The notes under the pieces: model-generated | What the model was told of the DNA's origin: nothing | The model's database searches: none | What the model saw: the letters and a program-made list of their open reading frames with translations, nothing else | Origin: DATAAP01 sp041690495 | GTDB taxonomy: Bacteria; Pseudomonadota; Alphaproteobacteria; CACIAM-22H2 | DNA: 64,000 nucleotides | Assembly (NCBI GenBank): GCA_041690495.1 | Contig: JAWLHE010000003.1 | Span: 310,001-374,000, forward strand | Reading direction: 5' to 3' | Program-made: the position numbers and the translations under genes | Shown: one piece after another, positions 1-8,303 of the stretch | Numbering within the stretch: position 1 is the first letter of the stretch | Layout: every line of letters begins with the position of its first letter

Positions 1-678
1 ATCGCGACGATGGTCGATGTGTGGTCCAAGCCGGGGCAAGGGACGGTCCTCGCGGCGCGCGTGCGCCTGGACAATGCCGGGAGCAGGAAAACGCCGTTCG
101 TCTGGAGCGCGATCAGCGAGCCAATCGCCGGCGAGGAGGAATGCGGCGACGCCTGGAGCGCGGCCGCAGATTCCGGGCGAGCGCAGTTCCTGGTCGTCGA
201 CGGCCTCGGCCATGGCGCGGCGGCTGCCCGGGCGGCCCGCGCGGCCGCCAAGATATTCGACGACCGGGCCATGCGGGAATCTCCGGCCGGGACCGTCCAG
301 GCGATGCATCGCGCGCTGGCGTCAACGCGCGGTGCCGCCGCGGCGGTTGCCGACTGGAACGCCGGAGAGAACAATGTCGTGTTCTCGGGTCTTGGCAATA
401 TCTCCGGAACGCTCTTGTCCGGCACCGTCACGCGCAAGATGGTCTCGCATAGCGGGACGGTTGGCCATGTCGCGCGGACCGTGCGCGAATTCAACTACCC
501 GGCCACCGCGGACGCCGTGCTGATCATGCATTCGGACGGATTGCTGACGAACTGGTCGCTGGAGCGTTATCCCGGTTTGCTGGCTCGGCATCCGGCGGTG
601 ATCGCGGGTATCATGTATCGTGACTTCAAGCGCGGCCGCGACGACGCCACCGTGCTGGTGGCAAAGCGGAGGCCATGA
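1..678 (+). CDS. SpoIIE-type protein phosphatase with RsbT-like N-terminal domain (5' truncated)
   Basis: The reading frame is open to the window edge, so the start lies upstream; the first in-frame ATG at 10 is probably internal. The first residues (VWSKPGQGTVLAARV) match the last strands of an RsbT/anti-sigma HATPase fold. The rest is a PP2C-like SpoIIE domain: VVDGLGHG near residue 63, a GLGNISG segment, HSDGL and the terminal RDDATVLV. This layout is known for RsbX/RsbU-like phosphatases that dephosphorylate STAS-domain antagonist proteins in partner switching. The stop overlaps the next start by four bases, so it is probably translationally coupled to the downstream hybrid kinase. The lost upstream part probably carries RsbR/S/T-like genes; that is inference. 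Confidence 0.85.
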   Translation: MATMVDVWSKPGQGTVLAARVRLDNAGSRKTPFVWSAISEPIAGEEECGDAWSAAADSGRAQFLVVDGLGHGAAAARAARAAAKIFDDRAMRESPAGTVQAMHRALASTRGAAAAVADWNAGENNVVFSGLGNISGTLLSGTVTRKMVSHSGTVGHVARTVREFNYPATADAVLIMHSDGLLTNWSLERYPGLLARHPAVIAGIMYRDFKRGRDDATVLVAKRRP

Positions 679-2465
679 CCCTCAAGATCATCACAACGGA
701 AATCGCGGTGGAGGACGACGTGGTGCGCGCGCGGCAGGCTGCCCGTCTGATCGCTGGCGGCCTGGGCTATGCGGGGCAGGACCAGACGCGGATCGCGACC
801 GCCGTCTCCGAGATCGCACGCAATGCGTTCATGTATGGCGGTGGCGGGAAGGTTTCGTATGCCGTCGTCGATCTGGCCGCGGCGCAGCCTACCCTTGAGA
901 TCGTCGTCGAGGACCAAGGCCCCGGCATCGCCCATCTCCAGTCGGTGCTGGAAGGCACCTACGCCTCGCCGAGCGGCATGGGCGTGGGCATTCAGGGCGT
1001 GCGGCGCCTGATGGACGACGCGCAGTTCGACAGCCGCCCGGGACTCGGCACGCGAGTCGTGATGCGCAAGCAATTGCCGCGACGCTCGGCACCGGTGACA
1101 AAGCAGCTGATCGCCGAGCTGACGCGCCGTCTCGCGGCCGAGATGCCGCGCAGTCTGCTGAGCGAGATGCGCGAGCAGAACCGGGAGCTTATCGAGAACC
1201 TCGATGAGCTGCGGGCCCGCCAGGACGAGCTGGCGCAGCTCAACCACGAGCTGGCCGACACCAACCGCGGCGTCGTGGCGCTCTATGCCGAGCTCGACGA
1301 GAAGGCCGAGCATCTGCGCCGCGCCAGCGAGATGAAGACGCGGTTCCTGTCGAACATGACGCACGAGCTGCGCACCCCGATCAACTCGATCCTGGCGTTG
1401 TCACGCCTGCTGCAGGAGCGCGCCGACGGCGACCTGACACCGGAACAGGAGCGCCAGGTGGGATTCATCCTGCAGTCGGCGAATAGCCTGTCCGAGATCA
1501 TCAACGACCTGCTCGATCTGGCCAAGGTCGAGGCCGGGAAGATCACGATGCGGCCGGTGCAGTTCACCGTGGCCGATGTGTTCGGTGCGCTGCGCGGCAT
1601 GTTCAAACCAATGTTGCGCGACGGAGTGTCGCTGGTCATTGAAGATCCGGAGCAACCCGTCGATCTCTGCACGGATCAGTCGAAGCTGGCCCAGGTGCTG
1701 CGAAACCTGGTTTCCAACGCCCTGAAATTCACGGAGCGCGGGTCGGTGACGGTTTCTGCCACGCTCGATCCGGCCGGATCGGATATCAGCTTCGCCGTGC
1801 GCGACACCGGCATCGGAATTGCCGCCGACCAGATTCCATACATCTTCGAGGAGTTCACGCAGATCGAGAGCGAGCTGCAGGCACGCGCGAAGGGGACCGG
1901 CCTTGGCCTGCCGCTGTCGCGTCGCCTGGTCGAGCTGCTGGGCGGCACGCTGAGCGTCGACAGCGAGCCGGGCAAGGGCTCGACGTTCTCGGTCACGATA
2001 CCGCGGCGCTTAGCCACGTCCCGATCCGAGGCTGGCCCATCAGCGCCCGTCGCCGTTCCCGCGGAAACCGGCCCGGCCTTGCGCAAGGTCCTGATCATCG
2101 ACGACGACGAGACCTCCCGCTATGTCATGCGTCAGGCGGTGCGGCAGCTGGACGGCGATTCGCAGGAAGCGGCCAATGGCCTCGACGGACTTGCACTTGC
2201 TTACCACGACCGTCCCGACCTGATTCTGCTCGACCTGCGCATGCCCGGCATGGACGGGCTGACGCTGCTTGAGCGCCTGGGGAAGGATCCGCGGACCGCG
2301 GATATCCCGGTTATCGTCGTGACGTCTTCCGAGGTGTCCGAGGCCGAACGCGCCAGACTCGACCGGACCGCGGCGGTACTTTCGAAAGCCAGCTTTTCCG
2401 CACAGGCCTTGGCTGCTGTATTGCCCCGGACGCTGCAGCCGGCGCGGCTCCTCACCAGCGGCTGA
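675..2465 (+). CDS. Hybrid sensor kinase: RsbT-like ATPase + HisKA + HATPase + receiver
   Basis: Residues 1-135 form an RsbT-like ATP-binding domain (VSEIARNAFMYGGGG as N-box, DQGPGI, then a GMGVGIQGVRRLMDD loop). Residues about 150-215 are a predicted coiled coil. HisKA follows, with phosphoacceptor His230 in FLSNMTHELRTPINS. The second HATPase domain has LRNLVSNALKF, DTGIGI and GTGLGLPLSRR. A C-terminal receiver (about 470-590) carries IIDDDE and phosphoacceptor Asp520 in LILLDLRMPGMDG. No membrane segment or PAS domain is visible, so input probably comes from partner proteins. The start overlaps the preceding phosphatase gene (ATGA). Having an RsbT-type kinase domain and a histidine kinase in one chain suggests the product links stressosome-like Ser/Thr switching to His-Asp phosphorelay; this is inference from domains. 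Confidence 0.88.
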   Translation: MTLKIITTEIAVEDDVVRARQAARLIAGGLGYAGQDQTRIATAVSEIARNAFMYGGGGKVSYAVVDLAAAQPTLEIVVEDQGPGIAHLQSVLEGTYASPSGMGVGIQGVRRLMDDAQFDSRPGLGTRVVMRKQLPRRSAPVTKQLIAELTRRLAAEMPRSLLSEMREQNRELIENLDELRARQDELAQLNHELADTNRGVVALYAELDEKAEHLRRASEMKTRFLSNMTHELRTPINSILALSRLLQERADGDLTPEQERQVGFILQSANSLSEIINDLLDLAKVEAGKITMRPVQFTVADVFGALRGMFKPMLRDGVSLVIEDPEQPVDLCTDQSKLAQVLRNLVSNALKFTERGSVTVSATLDPAGSDISFAVRDTGIGIAADQIPYIFEEFTQIESELQARAKGTGLGLPLSRRLVELLGGTLSVDSEPGKGSTFSVTIPRRLATSRSEAGPSAPVAVPAETGPALRKVLIIDDDETSRYVMRQAVRQLDGDSQEAANGLDGLALAYHDRPDLILLDLRMPGMDGLTLLERLGKDPRTADIPVIVVTSSEVSEAERARLDRTAAVLSKASFSAQALAAVLPRTLQPARLLTSG

Positions 2466-2470
2466 CCCGG

Positions 2471-3508
2471 ATGCGCCTAATCCTCAATGTAGACGACACA
2501 GAGGCGCTGCGGTACGCCAAGACCAAGGCCCTCCGGCACGCCGGGTTCGATGTGATCGAGGCCGGGAGCGGTCAGGCGGCCCTGGAAGCCGCCGCCGCAC
2601 GGCATCCGGACCTCATCCTCCTCGACGTGAAGCTTCCGGACATGAGCGGTCTCGAAGTGTGCCAGCGAATCAAGCGCGACCACCCCGGAATGATGGTCCT
2701 GCAGGTGTCGGCCACCTTTGTCGAGAGCGGCGACCGCGTGCGCGGCCTCAATCTCGGCGCCGATGCCTATCTGGCCGAACCGATTTCCGCCGACGAACTC
2801 GTCGCAAACGTAAAGGCGCTGCTGCGCCTGCGTGACGCGGAAGCGGAGAAGGATGCCCTGCTGCGGCAGAAGGATGTCCTGTTCAAGGAGCTGAACCACC
2901 GCGTCAAGAACAACCTGCAGCTCATCTCCAGCCTGCTCAGCATCCAGAGCCGCCGCATCACCGACCCGAAGGCGCGCGCCGAGTTCGTGACGGCGCAGCA
3001 GCGGATCCGCACGATCGCCAGCCTGCACAGCCGGCTCTGCCGAGACGAGCGCGGCTTCGGCACCGTCCGAGCCGAAGTGTATCTGAAGGAGCTCTCGGAC
3101 CACCTCCGCTCGCTGCTGCTGGCAGAGCGCCCGCGGATCTCGCTTGTCGCGCGAGGCGACGATTTCACGATCGACATCGACCGTGCCACCTCGGTCGGTC
3201 TGATCATCAACGAGCTGGTGTCGAACGCCACGAAGCACGCCTTTCAGGAGGGCGATTCAGGAACGATCTTGGTCGAGCTGCGGCACGAGGCGGAGACCTG
3301 CACCCTGTGCGTCGCCGACGACGGCCGCGGCCGGGAGAGCGTGGCGTCGGCCGAGCGGGGCGTCGGACTGAAGCTGGTCAATCTCCTGACGACACAGCTC
3401 GGCGGAACCATCCATCAGGATTCGATCCGCGGCATCCGGACGACGATCAGTTTTCCATGCGAATCGAAGACGCCGCCCGAGCTGGAGTCGAGCCAGGTCA
3501 CCAGCTGA
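2471..3508 (+). CDS. Receiver domain-HisKA_2 histidine kinase
   Basis: The N-terminal receiver (about 1-120) has NVDDTE and phosphoacceptor Asp52 in LILLDVKLPD. A short linker leads to a HisKA_2 dimerisation domain with His143 in ELNHRVKNNLQLISSLL, and then a HATPase (INELVSNATKHAF, DDGRG, GVGLKLVNLL). HisKA_2/HWE kinases in alphaproteobacteria often feed the general stress response (PhyR/NepR); the link here is only by family. The usual receiver Lys is replaced: the motif reads YLAEPIS instead of K-P. It starts 5 bases after the hybrid kinase stop, so the three genes form one operon. It may receive phosphate from His230 of the preceding protein and then control its own kinase domain. Confidence 0.87.
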   Translation: MRLILNVDDTEALRYAKTKALRHAGFDVIEAGSGQAALEAAAARHPDLILLDVKLPDMSGLEVCQRIKRDHPGMMVLQVSATFVESGDRVRGLNLGADAYLAEPISADELVANVKALLRLRDAEAEKDALLRQKDVLFKELNHRVKNNLQLISSLLSIQSRRITDPKARAEFVTAQQRIRTIASLHSRLCRDERGFGTVRAEVYLKELSDHLRSLLLAERPRISLVARGDDFTIDIDRATSVGLIINELVSNATKHAFQEGDSGTILVELRHEAETCTLCVADDGRGRESVASAERGVGLKLVNLLTTQLGGTIHQDSIRGIRTTISFPCESKTPPELESSQVTS

Positions 3509-3660
3509 AATGCGCGTCGCGGCCGTCGCGTTCGCGGCGGCGCACCAACGGCAACAGATCTGCATGGCTGCGGGCCCGCCGGACCGGCAATCCGGGGTTT
3601 CGTTGCCTTGTTGACGCGGAGGCCCGATCTGCCGTCACATCGGGGTACCCCCTCGAGGAG

Positions 3661-4077
3661 ATGACGGTGACCGAGCTCGAATTCCTGCAGCAACGTACCC
3701 TGCCTTTCGCGGCATTGCTCGGCATCCGCTTCACGAGCGCCACGCGCGAGCGCGTTACCGCCGAACTGACGGTGCGGCGGGAGCTGTGCACGCGGCCGGA
3801 CATCCTGCACGGCGGCGCCGTGATGGCCTTCGCCGATACGCTGGGGGCGGCCGCGACCGTGCTCAACCTGCCCGAGGGTGCGGCGACGACAACCATCGAA
3901 TCGAAGACCAATTTCCTTGCACCCGCCCCGCTCGGCACGACGGTCACCGGCGAGGCGACGCCGCTGCATCGCGGCGGCAGGACGATGGTGTGGCAGACGC
4001 GCGTGACCGGCGAGAACGGCCGCCTGCTCGCGGTCATCACGCAGACGCAGATGGTGCTGGCACCGCGCGCGAGCTGA
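3661..4077 (+). CDS. PaaI-family hotdog thioesterase
   Basis: A 138-residue single hotdog domain, the usual length for PaaI/YbgC-like acyl-CoA thioesterases. The signature HGG with a following acidic residue is present (LHGGAVMAFADT, about 43-54), as is a C-terminal strand ending VITQTQMVL. It probably hydrolyses aromatic or medium-chain acyl-CoA in the cytoplasm; the substrate is not readable. GAGGAG at 3655-3660 abuts the ATG at 3661. A GTG two codons later, at 3667, would have ideal spacing and may be the true start. The frame is open far upstream but that part overlaps the kinase gene and is not credible. The gene converges with the glycosyltransferase on the other strand. Confidence 0.85.
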   Translation: MTVTELEFLQQRTLPFAALLGIRFTSATRERVTAELTVRRELCTRPDILHGGAVMAFADTLGAAATVLNLPEGAATTTIESKTNFLAPAPLGTTVTGEATPLHRGGRTMVWQTRVTGENGRLLAVITQTQMVLAPRAS

Positions 4078-4089
4078 GCCCCCGCGCCG

Positions 4090-4974
4090 TCACGCGGCGC
4101 GGAGCCGCCAGCCGATATACCGGCCCCACAGCCAGCGCGCCGGCCGCGTCAGCATGCGATAGCGCGGGCAGTAGCGCTCGGTATAGGCGAGATGCCAGTC
4201 GACGTTGAAGGCGATGAGGCCGGCCGCTATGCGAGGATCGAGAGGGATGCGCCGCTCGCGCAGCAGCCAGCGCGTCGTCCGCAGCCCGGGAAAATACCCG
4301 CCCAAGCCGGGCGGCGCCTCCTTGTGCATCAGCGCCAGATAGCGTTCGACCGGCGTCTTGTCACGCACCATCAGCGTCTCCGGCACCTCGTGGAATCCGC
4401 CGTGACGCAGCACGTCGGCGCACAGGCCGAAATCGAACGCGAACGATTCGGGGATCGGGAAGGCGGCCTTGAGCGCGGCCGTACGGAACACCGAGAACAG
4501 CCGGCTCATGTCGCAGACGCCGCACCCCTTCAGATACTGCGCCAGCCGCTGCCTGTGCGTGCCGCGGATCGCGTATGTCCCGGTCGCATGCCGCGGCCTG
4601 TCGCCGGAAAACGCGACGCGCGAGATCGACCCGACAAGATCCGTATCGCGCCGGAGCTGCGCGATGTTCGCCTCGACGAAGCAGACCATCCAGCGGTCGT
4701 CGCCCGCCGCCCACATGAAGTACGGCGTCCCGGCACGGTCGAGGACGAACTTGTAGTTCCCGTAATAGCCGAGATTCCGCGCCTGGCGGACATAGGAGAT
4801 GCGCCGGTCCTGCCGCGCGTAGCGCTGCGCGATCGCGCCCGTCTCGTCGCTCGAAGCGTCATCGGAGACGATGATGCGGAAATCGGCGAAAGTCTGGGCG
4901 AGCAGCGAATCGAGTGCCGCCGCGAGCGTCGCCGCGTTGTTGTAGAGCGGCATCCCGATGGTGAGCTCGGCCAT
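4090..4974 (-). CDS. Family 2 glycosyltransferase
   Basis: A 294-residue GT-A fold enzyme. The N-terminus reads LTIGMPLYNNAATLAAALDS, the standard GT2 start; DDASSDETG (about 37-45) is the nucleotide-binding acidic motif and AAGDDRW (about 98-104) the DXD-like site. No membrane segment is obvious, so it is a soluble or peripheral transferase that adds a sugar to a glycan or lipid acceptor. The start at 4974 (MAELTIG) gives a normal family length; the same frame stays open across proA but that is a shadow. It lies 17 bases downstream of proA on the same strand, in the place where nadD often follows proA in alphaproteobacteria. The acceptor is unknown. Confidence 0.85.
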   Translation of the reverse strand: MAELTIGMPLYNNAATLAAALDSLLAQTFADFRIIVSDDASSDETGAIAQRYARQDRRISYVRQARNLGYYGNYKFVLDRAGTPYFMWAAGDDRWMVCFVEANIAQLRRDTDLVGSISRVAFSGDRPRHATGTYAIRGTHRQRLAQYLKGCGVCDMSRLFSVFRTAALKAAFPIPESFAFDFGLCADVLRHGGFHEVPETLMVRDKTPVERYLALMHKEAPPGLGGYFPGLRTTRWLLRERRIPLDPRIAAGLIAFNVDWHLAYTERYCPRYRMLTRPARWLWGRYIGWRLRAA

Positions 4975-4991
4975 GCTCCTCGCGCAGGGGC

Positions 4992-6269
4992 CTAGGGCCG
5001 CGTCTGGCCCGAACCGCGGACGACGTATTTGTAGCTGGTGAGCTGCGCCGCGCCGACCGGCCCGCGCGGCGGCAGGCGTCCGGTCGAGATGCCGATCTCG
5101 GCGCCGAAGCCGAACTCGCCGCCGTCGGCGAACTGCGTCGAGGCGTTGTGCAGCACGATGGCGCTGTCGACGCGCTCGACGAACGCCTCCGCAGCCTGCG
5201 CATCCGCGGTGACGATTGCGTCGGTATGATGCGAGCCGTAATGATTGATGTGCCGGACCGCCTCGTCGAGGCCGTCGACCAGCTTCACCGACAGGATCGC
5301 GTCGAGATATTCGGTCCGCCAGTCTTCTTCGGTCGCGGGCACGACGCGCGGGTGGAAATTCTGCACCTCCGCGGTGCCGCGCACCTCGCAGCCGGCCTTG
5401 ACCAGGTCGTGCAGCAGCGGCGCGAGATGCGTCAGCGCGACGTCGCGGTCCACCAGCAGCGTCTCGGTCGCGCCGCAGATTCCCGGCCGGCGCATTTTGG
5501 CGTTGAACGCGATGCGCCGCGCCATCTCCGGGTCGGCGGCGCGGTGGACGTAGGTGTGGCACAGGCCTTCGAGATGGGCGATCACCGGGATACGCGCCTC
5601 GCTCATCACGCGCTCGATCAGCGGCTTGCCGCCGCGCGGCACGATCACATCGATATGCTGGCTCATGGTCAGCATGTGGCCGACCGCCGCACGGTCGCGC
5701 GTCGGCACGAGCTGGACCGCAGCCTCGGGCAGGTTGGCGGCGCGCAGGCCTTCGTGCAGGCAGTCGACCAGCACGCGCGAGGATTCGAAGCTTTCCGAGC
5801 CGCCGCGCAGGATGGCGGCGTTGCCGGACTTGAGGCACAGCCCTCCGGCATCGGCGGTGACATTGGGCCGCGCCTCGTAGATGATGCCGACCACGCCGAA
5901 CGGCACGCTGACGCGCGCGATTCTGAGGCCGTTCGGGCGTGTCCATTCCTCCTGCACATGGCCGACGGGATCGGGCTGTGCGGCGATGTCCTCGAGTCCC
6001 TTGGCGATGCCCTCGATACGGCTCTCATTCAGCGTGACGCGATCGATGAAGGCGCTGGTCGCCTTCGTCTCCCTTGCCGAGGCGATATCGAGCGCATTGG
6101 CCTGCAGGAGCCGTTCCCGCGCCTGACGCACGGCGGCCGCGGCTCCGCGCAGCGCGCGGTCCTTGGACGCCCCCGGCGCGGTCGCCAGGGCCTGCGCCGC
6201 CGCACGCGCGGCGGCACCAATGCGCTGCATCGTTGCGGCGAGGTCTGTTGCGGGAGCCATGGACATCAT
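4992..6269 (-). CDS. proA: Gamma-glutamyl phosphate reductase
   Basis: A 425-residue aldehyde-dehydrogenase-fold enzyme, normal length for ProA. It reduces glutamate-5-phosphate with NADPH to the semialdehyde in proline synthesis. Visible family segments are the LGVVGIIYEARPNVT-like stretch (here FGVVGIIYEARPNVTADAG, about 120-138), LKSGNAAILRGG, and the catalytic cysteine in RRPGICGATET. The C-terminus has GPVGAAQLTSYKYVVRG, typical of ProA. Three closely spaced ATGs (6269, 6266, 6260) are possible starts. It follows the beta-lactamase gene by 7 bases and proB lies one gene further upstream, so proB, the beta-lactamase and proA are probably on one transcript. Confidence 0.96.
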   Translation of the reverse strand: MMSMAPATDLAATMQRIGAAARAAAQALATAPGASKDRALRGAAAAVRQARERLLQANALDIASARETKATSAFIDRVTLNESRIEGIAKGLEDIAAQPDPVGHVQEEWTRPNGLRIARVSVPFGVVGIIYEARPNVTADAGGLCLKSGNAAILRGGSESFESSRVLVDCLHEGLRAANLPEAAVQLVPTRDRAAVGHMLTMSQHIDVIVPRGGKPLIERVMSEARIPVIAHLEGLCHTYVHRAADPEMARRIAFNAKMRRPGICGATETLLVDRDVALTHLAPLLHDLVKAGCEVRGTAEVQNFHPRVVPATEEDWRTEYLDAILSVKLVDGLDEAVRHINHYGSHHTDAIVTADAQAAEAFVERVDSAIVLHNASTQFADGGEFGFGAEIGISTGRLPPRGPVGAAQLTSYKYVVRGSGQTRP

Positions 6270-6276
6270 CGCTATC

Positions 6277-7080
6277 CTACATTACCCCGAGCCGGTACAA
6301 CATGGCCCGCACGATCGTCATGCGTTTCGGCGCATCCTGTACCGTCGCCATGTCGATGTTGAGCGCATAGCTGTGGACCGTCTCGCCGCGCTCGACCCAG
6401 CCGACCAGCCAACCGATGTTCGGCTGCGTACTGCCTGCCCAGCCGGTCTTGCCGTAAAGAGTCGCGCCGTTCGCCTCGTCCAGGCGAACGATGTCGCGGA
6501 CGATCGCCTGGGAGCGCACCGACAGCGGCAACTGCCGGCGCGCAAGCCGCGCCAGGAATCGCGCCTGCTCCACCGGGCTGATCTCGAGCGGCCCGTCAAG
6601 CCAGAAGCGGTCGATCACCGTCCCGATCTGCCGGTTTCCGTAGTCGAGGCGCTCGATCATTGCCCGCATGCGCTCCGGCCCGACGCGGCGCGCGACCTCC
6701 TGATAGACCGGCACATTCGAGAGGCGGATCGCATCGCGCAGGCTCATGTCCCGCTCCCATTCCCTGATGGGCTGCGGCTTGCCGCCATAGGGAAGAATCT
6801 CGTCCTCGTCCTTCACCGCGCCGGTCTCCAGCGCGATCAGGCTATTCGCGATCTTGAAGGTCGAGGCCGGCACGGTGCGCTTCTCGGCACGCGCGCGATT
6901 GACGACTGTCATCCTGTCCGCCGCCACGTCGAGCAGCACGAACGTCCCGGACGCACCCTGCTCGGCGAAGATCGCATCGAGATCGGGACGTTCGACAACG
7001 GATTGCGCTGCTGCCGCCCCGCCCAACATGAAGCACGCGAATGCGACCGCGATCCTGATCACACGACCGGTTGTCATCAT
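6277..7080 (-). CDS. Class D (OXA-like) beta-lactamase
   Basis: Serine beta-lactamase of class D, 267 residues from the start chosen, the usual family length. An N-terminal signal peptide (about 1-25, hydrophobic AVAFACFMLGGAAAA) sends it to the periplasm. All diagnostic motifs are present: Ser73-Thr-Phe-Lys76, Ser121-Asn-Val123, Tyr147-Gly-Asn149, Trp160 and Lys211-Thr-Gly213. The start at 7080 follows AGGGA with 5-base spacing; a longer form from 7119 lacks a site and would bury the signal peptide. It lies between proB (59-base gap) and proA (7-base gap) on the same strand. It could hydrolyse penicillins, and carbapenemase activity cannot be judged. A penicillin-sensing or transpeptidase-like role is less likely because the YGN and KTG boxes are intact. 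Confidence 0.92.
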   Translation of the reverse strand: MMTTGRVIRIAVAFACFMLGGAAAAQSVVERPDLDAIFAEQGASGTFVLLDVAADRMTVVNRARAEKRTVPASTFKIANSLIALETGAVKDEDEILPYGGKPQPIREWERDMSLRDAIRLSNVPVYQEVARRVGPERMRAMIERLDYGNRQIGTVIDRFWLDGPLEISPVEQARFLARLARRQLPLSVRSQAIVRDIVRLDEANGATLYGKTGWAGSTQPNIGWLVGWVERGETVHSYALNIDMATVQDAPKRMTIVRAMLYRLGVM

Positions 7081-7139
7081 GGAGATCCCTGGAGTTTGGT
7101 CGCGCGAAGCCTTATGCAACGATTGCGGCGGATTGTGGA

Positions 7140-8282
7140 CTAGCTCAGGACGAGATCGTCGCGGTGAATGACCTCGTCGCGGCCTCGGTAGCCGAGGATC
7201 CGGGCGATATCCGCGCTCTTGTGCCCCATGATCTGGCGCACGTCCGCGGCCGAATAAGCCGACAGACCGCGGGCGATCTCGCGGCCTTCGGCGGACCTTA
7301 CCACCACCGGATCGCCGCGCTGGAAGTCGCCCGCGACCGCCCGCACGCCGGCGGGCAGCAGGCTCTTGCCACGGGCGAGCGCCGCCAGCGCTCCGTCATC
7401 GACGGTCAGCCAGCCGACCGGGCGCAGGCTGCCGGCGATCCAGCGTTTGCGCGCCGTCTTCGGCCCGGTCGAGGGAACGAACCAGGTGCATGCGGCCCCC
7501 CTGTCGAGCGTCGCCAGCGGGTTGGCGATGGTGCCGCGCGCGATTGCCATGCGGCAGCCGGCCGCAAGCGCGATCTTCGCCGCCGCGAGCTTGGTCACCA
7601 TGCCGCCCGACGCATACGCCGTGCCGGCCGCCCCCGCCATCGCCTCGATCGCCGGCGTGATCTCGCGCACCTCGTCAAGCCGCTTCGCCTCCGCGTCGCG
7701 GCGCGGGTCTGCCGTGTACAGGCCGTCGATGTCCGACAGCAGAACGAGCGTGTCCGCGCTGGCCATCTGCGCCACGCGCGCCGCGAGCCGGTCGTTGTCG
7801 CCGAAGCGGATCTCCTCGGTCGCGACCGTGTCGTTCTCGTTGAACACCGGCACCGCGCCCAGCTTCAGGAGCTGCGCCACGGTCGAGCGCGCGTTGAGAT
7901 GGCGGCGGCGCTCCTCGGTGTCCTCGGGGGTCAGCAGGACCTGGGCAACCGTGATGCCGTGGCGCGCCAGCGTCTCCTGATAGGCGTGTGCCAGGCGGAT
8001 CTGCCCGGTCGCCGCCGCCGCCTGCTTCTCCTCGAGCTTGAGCGATCTCTGGGCAAGGCCGAGGTGGCGCCGCCCGACCGCGATCGCGCCGGACGAGACG
8101 ATCATCACCTCGACGCCGCGCGATTTCAGCGCGGCGACGTCGTCGGCGAGCCCGTCGAGCCAATTGCGCCTGATGTCGCCGCTGTCCTCGTCGACCAGCA
8201 GCGCCGAGCCGATCTTGACGACCAGCCGCCGCGCCGAGGCGAGCGAATGCTTTTCAGAATGCCGAGCGGCGGCTGCATGCAT
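7140..8282 (-). CDS. proB: Glutamate 5-kinase
   Basis: A 380-residue protein with an amino acid kinase domain (about 18-260) and a C-terminal PUA domain (about 285-370), the standard long ProB form. It phosphorylates glutamate with ATP, the first and feedback-inhibited step of proline synthesis. Visible motifs: RLVVKIGSALL at the N-terminus, IVSSGAIAVG, the NENDTVATEEIRFGDND loop and SDIDGLYTADPR, then GGMVTKLAAAKIA. Downstream on the same strand are the beta-lactamase and proA; obgE is 21 bases upstream. An in-frame ATG marks the start at 8282, though the first dozen residues before RRLVVKIG are not conserved and the true start could be internal. Confidence 0.96.
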   Translation of the reverse strand: MHAAAARHSEKHSLASARRLVVKIGSALLVDEDSGDIRRNWLDGLADDVAALKSRGVEVMIVSSGAIAVGRRHLGLAQRSLKLEEKQAAAATGQIRLAHAYQETLARHGITVAQVLLTPEDTEERRRHLNARSTVAQLLKLGAVPVFNENDTVATEEIRFGDNDRLAARVAQMASADTLVLLSDIDGLYTADPRRDAEAKRLDEVREITPAIEAMAGAAGTAYASGGMVTKLAAAKIALAAGCRMAIARGTIANPLATLDRGAACTWFVPSTGPKTARKRWIAGSLRPVGWLTVDDGALAALARGKSLLPAGVRAVAGDFQRGDPVVVRSAEGREIARGLSAYSAADVRQIMGHKSADIARILGYRGRDEVIHRDDLVLS

Positions 8283-8303
8283 GATCGTCCCCCTCGCCGA
8301 CCA

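Noticed and set aside
4975..5946. Extension of the glycosyltransferase frame across proA
   Set aside because: The extra residues are Arg/Ala-rich, lie in another frame of proA and precede a canonical GT2 start at 4974.
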